DNA of 64,000 nucleotides from Pseudomonadota bacterium (GCA_018240595.1 JAFEFL010000070.1:248001-312000); one strand, 5' to 3'; counted from the stretch's first letter, positions 25,441 to 34,400 are shown. Numbers and translations: made by a program. The notes: generated from the sequence alone by a model not told the origin.

Positions 25441-26325
25441 CTACCGCATCCGATCGACCAGGAAATCGATGAACAATCTGACCTTCAACGACAGGTGTCG
25501 CGTTGGCGGGTAGACGGCGTAGAGCGTGAGCTGCGGCGGCTTGTAGTCGTCGAGCACGGTGACCAGCGCGCCGCTCTTGAGTTCGGTCTCGGCGAGGAAC
25601 ACCGGCAGGACGGCGATACCCCTGCCCTTCACCGCGGCGTCGCGCAGCACCTCGGCATTGTTGGCGCATAACGACCACTTCGGCGCGATCCAGTGATCCT
25701 CACCGTCGCGCCCGGTCAGCTTCCATTGATTGCCGGTCGAGAGGAAGCCGTAGGTCAGGCATTCGTGCTGGCGCAGATCGGCCGGTTGCTTCGGCGTGCC
25801 GTGCTTTTTGAAATAGCCGGGCGAGGCGCAGACCACGCGATCGATATCGATCAGCTTGCGCGCGATCAGCGATGACGGCTCGAGTTCGGCAATGCGCAAG
25901 GTGACGTCGAGGCCGTCCTGCACCGGATCGACCTGCTCGTCCGAGAGCACGAGCTGGATCTGCAGATCGGGATAGACATCCATGAAATCGGCCAGCACCG
26001 GGCCGAGCTTGATGGTGCCGAAGGACATCGGCGCGTTGACGCGCAACAGCCCGCGCGGCGTCGATTGCGCTTGCGTCGCCGCCTGATCGGCGGCGTCGAG
26101 ATCGGCGAGCACGCTGAGCGCGCGCTCGTAGTAGGCCTGGCCGGTCTCGGTCGGTGACGCCTGGCGGGTGGTGCGGTTGAGGAGCTGGACGCCGAGGTCG
26201 CGCTCCAGCTCGCCGACATATTTGCTGACCGCCGAGCGCGACAGCCGCAGCTTGCGGCCGGCCTCGGCGAAGGACTTCAGTTCGACGACGTTGACGAAGG
26301 CGCGGAGGCTGGCGAGCTTGTCCAT
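25441..26325 (-). CDS. LysR-family transcriptional regulator of the adjacent dioxygenase-hydrolase pair
   Basis: This 294-residue protein has an N-terminal LysR winged helix-turn-helix (FAEAGRKLRLSRSAVSKYVG) and the family motif ERDLGVQLLNRTTR. It is followed by a two-lobed effector-binding domain of the DhcR/YafC-like subgroup. The ATG at 26325 matches the usual family start (MDKLASLRAFVNVV); a GTG 57 nt upstream would add a tail unlike the family. It is divergent from the ring-cleaving dioxygenase gene across 142 bp that carry a perfect ATTGTC-N11-GACAAT palindrome, the T-N11-A architecture of LysR operators. Regulation of the dioxygenase-hydrolase operon in response to quinones or catechols is inferred from gene context. 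Confidence 0.9.
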   Translation of the reverse strand: MDKLASLRAFVNVVELKSFAEAGRKLRLSRSAVSKYVGELERDLGVQLLNRTTRQASPTETGQAYYERALSVLADLDAADQAATQAQSTPRGLLRVNAPMSFGTIKLGPVLADFMDVYPDLQIQLVLSDEQVDPVQDGLDVTLRIAELEPSSLIARKLIDIDRVVCASPGYFKKHGTPKQPADLRQHECLTYGFLSTGNQWKLTGRDGEDHWIAPKWSLCANNAEVLRDAAVKGRGIAVLPVFLAETELKSGALVTVLDDYKPPQLTLYAVYPPTRHLSLKVRLFIDFLVDRMR

Positions 26326-26344
26326 GGCGGTACGGCGATCTCCG

Positions 26345-26367
26345 ATTGTCGCCAATTCATAGACAAT
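26345..26367. promoter_or_regulatory. LysR-type operator (perfect palindrome) with an extra half-site
   Basis: ATTGTC (26345-26350), an 11-nt spacer and GACAAT (26362-26367) form a perfect inverted repeat with T-N11-A spacing. A further ATTGTC half-site lies at 26386-26391. The longer octamer GATTGTCG occurs at 26344 and 26385, 41 nt apart, about four helical turns. This fits the recognition-site plus activation-site layout of LysR regulators. Confidence 0.7.
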
Positions 26368-26467
26368 GACGCCACAAAACACCAGATTGTCGTCTCAGAG
26401 GTGACGGCCCAGATTACCGCCACGAGATCAATCCGGGGCCGGTGAGCCCCGCAGCAAGGAGCGCATC

Positions 26468-27406
26468 ATGTCTGGCATCCATCACGTCACCGCCATCGCC
26501 GGTAAGGCGCAGCGCAATTTCGACTTCTATACGCGGACCCTGGGCCTGCGCTTCGTCAAGCGCACCGTCAATTTCGACGATCCGGGCACCTATCACTTCT
26601 ATTATGGCGACGAGGCCGGCCAGCCCGGCACCATCGTCACCTTCTTCCCCTGGGAGCACGCCGCCCCGGGCCGCGGCGGCGTCGGTCAGACGCACCAGAC
26701 TGCGTTCCGCGTGCCTGCGGCGTCGCTCGGCTGGTGGACGCAGCGTTTCACCGAAAAAGGCGTCGCCTACGAGCCGCTCGAGAAGCGCTTCGGCGAATCC
26801 GTGCTGGCCTTCACCGATCCGGACGGCATGAGCCTCGCGCTCGTCGGCGTCCCCGGCGCGGAGAAGGAAGCCGGCTGGAGCAATGGCGACGTGCCGGCCG
26901 AACACGCGATCCGCGGTTTCCACGGCGTTACGCTTCTGCTCGACAGCGCGGCGAAGACCGGCGGGATTCTCACTGACGTGCTCGGCTACAAGGAAGCGGC
27001 GCGCGAGGGTTCGATCATCCGCTACCAGGCGACGGCGACGCCGGGCAGTTACGTCGACATCTACGAGGCCAAGGGCTTCATGACCGGACGTCAGGGTCGC
27101 GGCTCGGTGCATCACATCGCCTTCCGCGCCGCCGACGATGCCGAACAGGCGGCGATGGCGAAGAGGCTGATCGAGAAGCACGGCATGCACCCGACCGAGC
27201 AGAAGGATCGCAATTACTTCCGCTCGATCTACTTCCGTGAACCGGGCGGCGTGCTGTTCGAGATCGCGACCGACGTCCCCGGCTTCGCGGTCGATGAACC
27301 GGTCGAGACTTTGGGCCAGCACTTGAAGCTGCCGGCCTTCCTCGAAGGCCACCGCGCCGAAATCGAGAAGGTGCTGCCGGCGCTGGAACAGGAGACCGTG
27401 TCGTGA
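26468..27406 (+). CDS. ring-cleaving dioxygenase, VOC family (MhqO-like)
   Basis: This 312-residue protein has two vicinal-oxygen-chelate repeats. Likely metal ligands are His5/His6 in GIHHVTAIAG, His215/His216 in GSVHHIAFRA and Glu265 in GVLFEIAT. The family includes MhqO/MhqA-type hydroquinone or catechol extradiol dioxygenases, which detoxify or cleave quinol rings in the cytoplasm. AAGGAG lies upstream of the ATG at 26468. The downstream hydrolase overlaps it by 4 nt (GTGA), so the two are translationally coupled, as in mhq-type loci. Exact ring substrate is unknown. Confidence 0.87.
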   Translation: MSGIHHVTAIAGKAQRNFDFYTRTLGLRFVKRTVNFDDPGTYHFYYGDEAGQPGTIVTFFPWEHAAPGRGGVGQTHQTAFRVPAASLGWWTQRFTEKGVAYEPLEKRFGESVLAFTDPDGMSLALVGVPGAEKEAGWSNGDVPAEHAIRGFHGVTLLLDSAAKTGGILTDVLGYKEAAREGSIIRYQATATPGSYVDIYEAKGFMTGRQGRGSVHHIAFRAADDAEQAAMAKRLIEKHGMHPTEQKDRNYFRSIYFREPGGVLFEIATDVPGFAVDEPVETLGQHLKLPAFLEGHRAEIEKVLPALEQETVS

Positions 27407-28038
27407 CTGACGATCTTGAAGGTTTCACGCATCGCTTCGAACAGGGATCGGCGGCGGGTTCGTTGCCGATCCTCCTGCTGCACGGCACCGGCGGCGACGA
27501 AAATGACCTGATCGATCTCGGCCGCGTCGTCGCTCCGGGCTCGGCGCTTCTGTCGCCGCGCGGCCCGGTGCTGGAGCACGGCATGCCGCGCTTTTTCCGC
27601 CGTCTCGCCGAAGGCGTGTTCGACGAGGCCGACGTCAAGCGGCGTGCCGACGAACTCGCCGGCTTCGTGACCGCGGCGCGCCAGCACTACGCTCTCGAAG
27701 CGCCCATCGCGCTCGGCTTTTCCAACGGCGCCAACATTGCGGCGGCGATGCTCATGCAACGGCCGGATGTTCTTTCCGGCGCCGTGCTGCTGCGGGCGAT
27801 GGTGCCGTTGGTCAATCCGCCAGCGGCGTCGATCCCGGGCACACCGGTCCTGCTGGTGTCCGGCACGCAGGATCCAATCGCGCCAACATCCAATGCGGCG
27901 CAACTCGCATCTCAACTGCGCGAACGTGGCGCCGGCGTCGAGCACCGCATCGTACCGGCCGGCCACGGCCTGACGCAGGCCGACGTCAATCTGGCGGCGG
28001 CTTTCGTCAAGGCGGCGGCAAAGGCGCCGGCGCTGTGA
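27403..28038 (+). CDS. alpha/beta hydrolase, phospholipase/carboxylesterase type (MhqD-like)
   Basis: This 211-residue alpha/beta hydrolase has a complete triad: nucleophile Ser107 in GFSNG, Asp157 in GTQDP and His188 in AGHGL. An oxyanion loop lies near LLHGTGGDEND. It is homologous to the small carboxylesterases found beside MhqO-type dioxygenases and predicted to act on ring-cleavage or ester products. It starts with GTG overlapping the stop of the dioxygenase (GTGA). A hairpin follows the stop before the convergent TetR gene. Confidence 0.87.
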   Translation: MTDDLEGFTHRFEQGSAAGSLPILLLHGTGGDENDLIDLGRVVAPGSALLSPRGPVLEHGMPRFFRRLAEGVFDEADVKRRADELAGFVTAARQHYALEAPIALGFSNGANIAAAMLMQRPDVLSGAVLLRAMVPLVNPPAASIPGTPVLLVSGTQDPIAPTSNAAQLASQLRERGAGVEHRIVPAGHGLTQADVNLAAAFVKAAAKAPAL

Positions 28039-28047
28039 CTTAGAGCG

Positions 28048-28074
28048 GGATGCCTGGCCCAGTGCCGGGCATCC
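28048..28074. terminator. hairpin between convergent genes (probable terminator)
   Basis: An 11-bp stem, GGATGCCTGGC / GCCGGGCATCC with one G-T wobble, has a 5-nt loop and sits between the hydrolase and the convergent TetR gene. No T tract follows on the plus strand, so it may be a weak or factor-assisted terminator. Confidence 0.45.
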
Positions 28075-28125
28075 TCGCGTTGCGGACCTGTTGTTCGAGG
28101 TGGCTGTCGCCGGGACCGGCGCCGC

Positions 28126-28719
28126 TCATTTCTCAGGCCAGCCGCGCATTGCAAGGTCGGCGACCTTGTGCAGTTCGTCGCGGCTGGCTCCCGACGCGGC
28201 ACGCACCGACATGCCGTCGAGCACGGTCATGTAATAACCGGCAAGATCGTTCGCATTAATATCGCCGGGCAGCTCGCCGGACGCCTTGGCCTTGGTAAAG
28301 CGTTCCACGAGCATCTGCTCGCTTTCGGCGCGCTTGGCGCTCATGTGCTCAGCCAGCACCTGCCCGCAGTCGCCGCTGGTCATAGTCCCCTTCACCAGCA
28401 TGCAGCAGTGCGGGTTGCCTTCCGCAGCATAGAAATCGATGACGCGGTCAAACAGCTTCTTCATCATGGCGCGCGCCGTCGGCTCGCTCATGAGTTCGGT
28501 CCAGATCTGCTTGCGGACTTCGGCGTAGCGGTCGAGCGCCGAGCGGAACAACTTCTCTTTATTGCCGAATGCGGCGTAGAGGCTGGGCGGACTGATCCCC
28601 ATGGCGTGGGTCAATTCCGAGATGGAAGTGCCCTCGTAACCATTGCGCCAGAAAACATCCAAAGCCTTGTCCAGGGCTTGCTCGGTATTGAATTCCCGTG
28701 GTCTTCCCATTGTTCCCAT
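28126..28719 (-). CDS. TetR/AcrR-family repressor of the adjacent RND efflux operon
   Basis: This 197-residue protein has an N-terminal TetR helix-turn-helix at about 27-58 (GYEGTSISELTHAMGISPPSLYAAFGNKEKLF, read in shorter pieces) and an all-helical ligand-binding C-terminal domain. Three Cys (CCMLVKG... and SGDCGQ) lie in the ligand domain. The ATG at 28719 follows GAGGGA; an ATG at 28710 or GTG at 28755 are alternatives. It is divergent from the membrane-fusion protein gene, with two palindromes between them, the standard layout of a local efflux repressor. Confidence 0.87.
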   Translation of the reverse strand: MGTMGRPREFNTEQALDKALDVFWRNGYEGTSISELTHAMGISPPSLYAAFGNKEKLFRSALDRYAEVRKQIWTELMSEPTARAMMKKLFDRVIDFYAAEGNPHCCMLVKGTMTSGDCGQVLAEHMSAKRAESEQMLVERFTKAKASGELPGDINANDLAGYYMTVLDGMSVRAASGASRDELHKVADLAMRGWPEK

Positions 28720-28805
28720 TACGGAATTTCCCTCGGCCGTTGTCCCCTCAGCCACCTTCCGTGGCGTCCTTGTGGGGATAACCCCACCAAAGTCGCCTTT
28801 ATTTT

Positions 28806-28872
28806 TGTAGCATCACTTATATAAGTACCTTGACACCGTGTTCCACCCACCACATCTGTAGCACACGCTACA
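28806..28872. promoter_or_regulatory. efflux-operon control region with two palindromes and a -35 box
   Basis: A perfect 12-bp palindrome ACTTATATAAGT lies at 28815-28826. A consensus -35 hexamer TTGACA is at 28830-28835. A second inverted repeat TGTAGC-ACAC-GCTACA is at 28857-28872. TGTAGC also occurs at 28806-28811. A good -10 box at the right spacing from TTGACA was not found. The palindromes are candidate TetR operators controlling both directions. Confidence 0.55.
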
Positions 28873-28896
28873 TATATGCTTGGTGGAGAAATTTCA

Positions 28897-30108
28897 ATGG
28901 AATCGCAGTCCAAGACGGGTCCGGCTCGCGCCCGTATCTGGAGCGCCGGGGCCGCGGCCCTCGTGGTCGTCGCAGCCGCCGGCATTTACATGGTGCTCCC
29001 GGGCGCCCAGGCGCCGAACAAGGCCATGGCCGCGGCGCCATCCGCCGTGCCGGTATCGGTCGCCATCGTTGAACCGAGATCCGTCAAACTGTGGGATGAA
29101 TTCTCCGGCCGGCTGGAAGCCGTCGAGCGCGTTGACGTGCGCTCGCGCGTTTCCGGCGCCATCGAAGCCGTCAAGTTCCGCGAAGGCGCTCTCGTCGCCA
29201 AGGGCGATGTGCTGATCACCATCGATCCGGCGCCCTACGCCGCCGAAGTCATGCGCGCCAAGGCGCAGCTCGCGGCCACGCAGGCGCGCTTCGCGCTGAC
29301 GCAGACCGATCTCGAGCGCGGCAAGCAGCTCATCGACTCGCGCACCCTGTCGCAGCGCGATCTCGATCAGCGCGAGAACGCGGCGCGCGAAGCCGATGCC
29401 AACGTCAAGGCCGCTCAGGCGAGCCTTGAGTCCGCGCAACTCAATCTCGACTACACCCAGATCCGCGCGCCGGTGGCCGGCCGCGTCGGCCGCCTCAACG
29501 TCACCGTCGGCAATCTTGTCGCGGCGGGCGCGAGCGGGCCGGTGCTGACGTCCCTCGTCTCGGTCGATCCGATGTATGCCAGCTTCGATGTCGACGAAGC
29601 AGCGGTGCGCCGCGCCCTCGGCTCGCTGCCGACACAGCGCGCCCGCGACGAAATCGACCGCATTCCGGTGCAGATGGTGGTCGGCGGCAGCGACAAGCCG
29701 CGGCAGGGCAAGCTGCAGCTGATTGACAACCAGGTTGCCGCTGCGACCGGCACGCTGCGCCTGCGCGCTGTGTTCGACAATGCGGACGGCGCCTTGCTGC
29801 CCGGTCAGTTCGCGCGCCTGTTCCTTGGCCGCGCCGACAACAAGCCCGTCCTGATGATCAGCGAGCGCGCCATCGGAACGGATCAGGACAAGCGGTATGT
29901 ACTGACTGTCGATAAGGACAAGAAGGCGGCCTATCGCGAGGTCAGCCTCGGCGCCGCCGCCGACGGTCTGCGCGTCGTCGATTCCGGCCTCAATGCCGGC
30001 GACCAGGTCATCGTCAGCGGCCTGATGCGCGTGCGCCCAGGCGCCCCGGTCGAACCGAAGCTCGTGCCGATGCTGGCCGAGAACGACACCAAGACAACGA
30101 GCCGCTAA
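28897..30108 (+). CDS. RND efflux periplasmic adaptor (AcrA/MexA/MexE family)
   Basis: This 403-residue membrane-fusion protein has an uncleaved anchor or signal at about 14-36. The first lipoyl half is near residues 75-110 (SGAIEAVKFREGALVAKGDVL). An alpha-helical hairpin spans about 115-175 and the second lipoyl half begins LDYTQIRAPVAGRVGRL. Beta-barrel and membrane-proximal domains follow, ending QVIVSGLMRVRPG. No lipobox Cys is seen. The ATG at 28897 is chosen because GGAG lies 8 nt upstream; an upstream in-frame ATG at 28876 lacks one. It links the downstream RND pump to an outer-membrane channel that is not encoded here. Confidence 0.9.
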   Translation: MESQSKTGPARARIWSAGAAALVVVAAAGIYMVLPGAQAPNKAMAAAPSAVPVSVAIVEPRSVKLWDEFSGRLEAVERVDVRSRVSGAIEAVKFREGALVAKGDVLITIDPAPYAAEVMRAKAQLAATQARFALTQTDLERGKQLIDSRTLSQRDLDQRENAAREADANVKAAQASLESAQLNLDYTQIRAPVAGRVGRLNVTVGNLVAAGASGPVLTSLVSVDPMYASFDVDEAAVRRALGSLPTQRARDEIDRIPVQMVVGGSDKPRQGKLQLIDNQVAAATGTLRLRAVFDNADGALLPGQFARLFLGRADNKPVLMISERAIGTDQDKRYVLTVDKDKKAAYREVSLGAAADGLRVVDSGLNAGDQVIVSGLMRVRPGAPVEPKLVPMLAENDTKTTSR

Positions 30109-30162
30109 CCGCGGCTCGCCTTCCCTTTTATCCGATCGAGAATACCCGCTGCCGGTGCTGCC

Positions 30163-33100
30163 ATGAATATTTCACGCTTTTTCATCGACCGTCCGATCTT
30201 TGCCGGCGTTTTGTCGACGCTGATCTTCCTCGCCGGTCTGTTGGCGTTGCGGGCGATGCCGATTTCGGAATATCCCGAGGTCGTGCCGCCGTCGGTCGTC
30301 GTGCGCGCGCAATATCCGGGCGCCAACCCGCGCGTCATCGCCGAGACCGTGGCAACTCCGATCGAAGAAGCCGTCAACGGCGTCGAGGGCATGCTCTATA
30401 TGAGCAGCCAGGCGACAACCGACGGCCAGATGACGCTGACCGTTACCTTCGCGCTCGGCACCGATCCGGACAAGGCGACCCAGCTCGTCCAGAACCGCGT
30501 CGCGCAGGCCGAAGCCCGCCTGCCCGAGGAAGTGCGCACGCTCGGCATCACGACCACCAAGAGCTCGCCTGATCTGACCATGGTCGTGCACATCCTGTCG
30601 CCGAACGGCCGCTACGACATGACGTATTTGCGCAACTACGCGCTGCTCAACGTCAAAGATCGTATCTCTCGCATCAAGGGCATCGGCGACGTGCAATTGT
30701 TCGGCGCCGGCGATTACGCCATGCGCGTCTGGCTCGACCCGCAGAAGGTCGCCGCGCGCGGCCTGTCGGCCGGCGATATCGTTCGCGAAATCCGCGCGCA
30801 GAACGTCCAGGCCGCAGCCGGCATCGTCGGCGGCTCGCCCGGCGTGCCCGGCCTCGACCTGCAGCTTTCCCTTAATGCGCAAGGCCGCCTCAACACCGTC
30901 GAGGAATTCGGCGACATCATCGTGCGCACAGGCGCCGACGGTCAGGTCACGCGGCTCAAGGACATCGCACGGCTCGAACTCGGCTCGGCCGATTATGCGC
31001 TGCGCTCGCTGCTCGACAACAAGGACGCGGTCGCCATCGGCATCATGCAGGCGCCCGGCTCCAACGCGCTCGACATCTCCGACAACGTCCGCAAGGTGAT
31101 GGCCGACCTCAAGGCCGCCATGCCGGAAGGCGTCGATTACTCCATCGTCTACGACCCGACCCAGTTCATCCGCGCCTCGATCGAGGCCGTGGTGCACACG
31201 CTGCTCGAAGCCATCGCACTGGTCGTGCTCGTCGTCATTTTGTTCCTGCAAACCTGGCGCGCCTCGATCATCCCCCTGCTCGCCGTGCCGGTATCCATCA
31301 TCGGCACCTTCGCGGTGATGTATGCGCTCGGCTTCTCGATCAACGCCCTGTCGTTGTTCGGTCTGGTGCTGGCGATCGGCATCGTGGTCGATGACGCCAT
31401 CGTCGTGGTCGAGAACGTCGAACGCAACATCGAGAACGGCCTGTCGGCCCGCGACGCCACCTATCGCGCCATGAGCGAAGTGTCCGGCCCAATCGTCGCC
31501 ATCGCGCTGGTGCTGGTCGCGGTGTTCGTGCCGCTCGCCTTCATCAGCGGCCTGTCAGGGCAGTTCTACAATCAATTTGCCCTGACCATTGCCATCTCGA
31601 CGGTGATCTCGGCCATCAACTCGCTGACCCTGTCGCCGGCACTCGCCGCGCTGCTGCTCAGGGGCCACGATGCGCCGAGGGATTGGCTGAGCCGCGCCAT
31701 GGACAAGGTGCTCGGCCCGTTCTTTCGCCTCTTCAATCGCGGCTTCGGCGCGGGTACTCGCGCCTATGGCGGCGGTGTCAGCCGTCTGCTGGGGCGCAAG
31801 ACCGTCGTCATGGGCGTCTACCTGGTGCTGGTCGCCGTCACGGTCGGCATGTTCAAGATAGTGCCGGGCGGCTTCATCCCGAGCCAGGACAAGCAGTACC
31901 TCGTCGGCTTCGCCCAGTTGCCGGATGGCGCCACGCTCGACCGCACCGAAGACGTGATCCGGCAGATGAGCGACATCGCGCTCAAGACGCCGGGCGTCGA
32001 AAGCGCGGTCGCTTTCCCCGGCCTGTCGATCGCCGGCTTCACCAATTCGTCCAACGCCGGCATCGTCTTTGTGACGTTGAAGCCGTTCGACGAGCGCAAA
32101 ACGCCGAACCTGTCGGGCGGCGCCATCGCCATGGCTCTGAACATGAAGTACTCAGCCATCGGCGAGGCTTTCATCGCCATGTTCCCGCCGCCGCCGGTGA
32201 TGGGCCTCGGCACGATCGGCGGCTTCAAGATGCAGATCGAGGATCGCGCCGGCCTCGGTTATCGCGCGCTCGACGACGCCACCAAGGCGTTCATGGGCAA
32301 GGCGATGCAGGCGCCGGAGCTGGCCGGCCTGTTCACGAGTTTCCGCGTGAACGTGCCGCAGCTCTATGCCGATATCGACCGCACCAAGGCGCGGCAGCTC
32401 GGCGTTCCTGTGCCTGACATCTTCGAAGCGCTGCAGACTTACCTCGGCTCGGTCTATGTCAACGACTTCAACAAGTTCGGCCGCACTTATTCGGTGCGTG
32501 TGCAGGCGGACGCCAAGTATCGCGCCTACGCCGAAGACGTCGCACGCCTGCAGGTGCGTTCTAGCAATGGCCAGATGGTGCCGCTCGGCGCCGTGTTGAA
32601 CATCAAGACGACGGCGGGCCCGGAGCGCGCGATGCGCTACAACGGCTTCCTGTCGGCCGATATTAGCGGCGGGCCGGCGCCCGGCTATTCGTCGGGCCAG
32701 GCGCAGGCCGCCATCGAACGCATCGCCGCGGAGACGCTGCCCAAGGGCATCAGCTTCGAGTGGACAGAGCTAACCTACCAGCAGATCCTCGCCGGCGACT
32801 CCGCCGTGCTGATCTATCCGCTGGCGATCCTGCTCGTCTTCCTCGTGCTGGCCGCGCTGTATGAAAGCCTGATCCTGCCCGTCGCAATCCTGATGATCGT
32901 GCCGATGGGGTTGATGGCGGCAATGATCGGCGTTTGGCTGACCGGCGGCGACAACAACATCTTCACGCAGATCGGCCTGTTCGTGCTGGTCGGCCTGTCG
33001 GCGAAGAACGCCATTCTGATCGTCGAGTTCGCGCGCGAACTGGAACTGGCCGGCGAGCCGCCGCTCAAGGCCGCGATCACCGCGAGCCGGCTGCGCCTGC

Positions 33101-33357
33101 GCCCGATCCTGATGACGTCGATGGCGTTCATCATGGGCGTGGTGCCGCTGGTCACGTCCGTGGGCGCCGGCGCCGAGATGCGCCACGCCATGGGCGTTGC
33201 GGTGTTCGCAGGCATGATCGGCGTCACGCTGTTCGGCATCTTCCTCACACCGGTGTTCTACATGGCGGTGCGCGCCCTCTCCGGCTTCCGTCCGTTGCGC
33301 ATGCACGGCACGACGCCGGGTCACGACGCCCCCGCGCCGGCAGCGCCCAGCGTCTAA
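30163..33357 (+). CDS. RND multidrug efflux permease (AcrB/MexF-type, HAE1)
   Basis: This 1,064-residue inner-membrane transporter begins MNISRFFIDRPIFAGVLS, as in HAE1 pumps. Proton-relay residues are present: Asp410-Asp411 in GIVVDDAIVVVEN and Lys948 in GLSAKNAILIVEF. Two large periplasmic loops with porter and docking subdomains, and 12 predicted membrane helices, are as in AcrB. It follows the adaptor by 54 nt and ends at a strong terminator. Substrates are likely hydrophobic drugs or toxic metabolites. Its closeness to the enediyne cassette allows, but does not prove, a role in export of that product. Confidence 0.93.
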   Translation: MNISRFFIDRPIFAGVLSTLIFLAGLLALRAMPISEYPEVVPPSVVVRAQYPGANPRVIAETVATPIEEAVNGVEGMLYMSSQATTDGQMTLTVTFALGTDPDKATQLVQNRVAQAEARLPEEVRTLGITTTKSSPDLTMVVHILSPNGRYDMTYLRNYALLNVKDRISRIKGIGDVQLFGAGDYAMRVWLDPQKVAARGLSAGDIVREIRAQNVQAAAGIVGGSPGVPGLDLQLSLNAQGRLNTVEEFGDIIVRTGADGQVTRLKDIARLELGSADYALRSLLDNKDAVAIGIMQAPGSNALDISDNVRKVMADLKAAMPEGVDYSIVYDPTQFIRASIEAVVHTLLEAIALVVLVVILFLQTWRASIIPLLAVPVSIIGTFAVMYALGFSINALSLFGLVLAIGIVVDDAIVVVENVERNIENGLSARDATYRAMSEVSGPIVAIALVLVAVFVPLAFISGLSGQFYNQFALTIAISTVISAINSLTLSPALAALLLRGHDAPRDWLSRAMDKVLGPFFRLFNRGFGAGTRAYGGGVSRLLGRKTVVMGVYLVLVAVTVGMFKIVPGGFIPSQDKQYLVGFAQLPDGATLDRTEDVIRQMSDIALKTPGVESAVAFPGLSIAGFTNSSNAGIVFVTLKPFDERKTPNLSGGAIAMALNMKYSAIGEAFIAMFPPPPVMGLGTIGGFKMQIEDRAGLGYRALDDATKAFMGKAMQAPELAGLFTSFRVNVPQLYADIDRTKARQLGVPVPDIFEALQTYLGSVYVNDFNKFGRTYSVRVQADAKYRAYAEDVARLQVRSSNGQMVPLGAVLNIKTTAGPERAMRYNGFLSADISGGPAPGYSSGQAQAAIERIAAETLPKGISFEWTELTYQQILAGDSAVLIYPLAILLVFLVLAALYESLILPVAILMIVPMGLMAAMIGVWLTGGDNNIFTQIGLFVLVGLSAKNAILIVEFARELELAGEPPLKAAITASRLRLRPILMTSMAFIMGVVPLVTSVGAGAEMRHAMGVAVFAGMIGVTLFGIFLTPVFYMAVRALSGFRPLRMHGTTPGHDAPAPAAPSV

Positions 33358-33379
33358 GCCAAGCGCCGCAATACAACCC

Positions 33380-33414
33380 AAGGCCATGCCGTCCGTCCGA
33401 CGGCGTGGCCTTTT
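33380..33414 (+). terminator. intrinsic terminator of the RND operon
   Basis: A 13-bp stem AAGGCCATGCCGT / ACGGCGTGGCCTT with a single wobble and a 7-nt loop is followed directly by TTTT. It begins 23 nt after the permease stop and separates the efflux operon from the enediyne locus. Confidence 0.85.
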
Positions 33415-33453
33415 GCTGTCGCGCGCTCCGGGATCTGCTCGATTTCCGACTCG

Positions 33454-33493
33454 CGTGACGGACGGTTGCACAACCCGTGACAAGAATGTGAGA
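33454..33493 (+). promoter_or_regulatory. candidate SARP box upstream of the SARP gene (11-nt-spaced heptamers)
   Basis: Heptamers CGTGACG (33454), CGTGACA (33476) and TGTGAGA (33487) fall on an 11-nt ladder, with a weaker GTTGCAC at the 33465 position. SARP-family activators bind direct heptamer repeats spaced 11 or 22 nt on one DNA face near a promoter. The same CGTGA core recurs before the biosynthetic operon at 34401. Confidence 0.4.
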
Positions 33494-33568
33494 GAGCCGA
33501 CAGAGGCGCGATGATATCCTGACCGCGTATTGGAGATGGTATTGGCATGGGTTGTATGGAGTACCGCC

Positions 33569-34387
33569 ATGCTCAACGTCAGTCTTCTCGGCACGGCGTC
33601 GTTCGCCGTCGATAAGGCCGTGGTCAAATCGGATCTCGGTCCCGCGGGCCGCCTGCTCGCCTGCTACCTGTTCGAATTTACCGGAAAGGTTCACCGCCGC
33701 GAGCGGTTGGCCGACCTGTTCTGGCAGGACACCGACCCCGAGCGCGCGCGCTCGGCTCTCAACACCGCCATCTGGCGCATTCGCAAGATCCTCGATCAGG
33801 GCGGCGACGGCGTCTCGCGCCATCTACTGACGATCGGCGGCGAGGTCATCCTCGAGGAGTCGGCGGACATTCAGATCGACACCCACGAACTCGAAAGCGC
33901 CTGCAAACGGGCGCTGGTGCGCCGCAACGAGATCGCCCTCACGGCCAACGAACTGAATGACATCAGCCGGGCCGTCGAGAACTATGGTGGCCCTTTCCTC
34001 GACGGGTACGACGACGACTGGGTGTTGCAGGAACGTGAGCGCCTGCACTGCCTGTTCATCCGCAGCACCTTCGAACTGATGCGGATTGCCGCCAACCAGG
34101 GCTATTACGAGCGCGCGCTCGATTTCGGCCGCCGCGTTCTCGCGGTCGACCCGCTGCGGGAAAGCGTGCAGCAGGACGTGATGCTGCTGCTGCTGCTCAA
34201 CGGACAGCGCGTCGAGGCCATCCGCACCTACCAGCGGCTGGTGCAGAAGCTCCGAAGCGAGCTCGATATCGGCCCGATGCCGGAAACGGTACGCCTGTAC
34301 GAGGACATCGTCTCCGGCGAGATCTTTGGCCGTCTGCAGGACTACGTGGCGGGACATTTCGGCGCCGAGAAAGCGCTGGCGTTCTAG
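33569..34387 (+). CDS. SARP-type pathway activator (winged helix plus BTAD domain)
   Basis: This 272-residue protein has an OmpR-like winged-helix DNA-binding domain at about 1-95 (LLACYLFEFTGKVHRRERLAD and SALNTAIWRIRKIL). A bacterial transcriptional activation domain of helical TPR-like repeats follows at about 100-250 (GGPFLDGYDDDWVLQERERL, YYERALDFGRRVLAVDPLRE, GQRVEAIRTYQRLVQKLRSE). SARPs are pathway-specific activators of secondary metabolism, best known in actinomycetes. The ATG at 33569 follows GGAG by 7 nt. It is the first gene of the enediyne locus and lies 150 bp before the next gene. Direct repeats before both transcription units suggest self-activation and control of the operon (inference). 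Confidence 0.88.
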   Translation: MLNVSLLGTASFAVDKAVVKSDLGPAGRLLACYLFEFTGKVHRRERLADLFWQDTDPERARSALNTAIWRIRKILDQGGDGVSRHLLTIGGEVILEESADIQIDTHELESACKRALVRRNEIALTANELNDISRAVENYGGPFLDGYDDDWVLQERERLHCLFIRSTFELMRIAANQGYYERALDFGRRVLAVDPLRESVQQDVMLLLLLNGQRVEAIRTYQRLVQKLRSELDIGPMPETVRLYEDIVSGEIFGRLQDYVAGHFGAEKALAF

Positions 34388-34400
34388 CGCTTGCCCCCGC

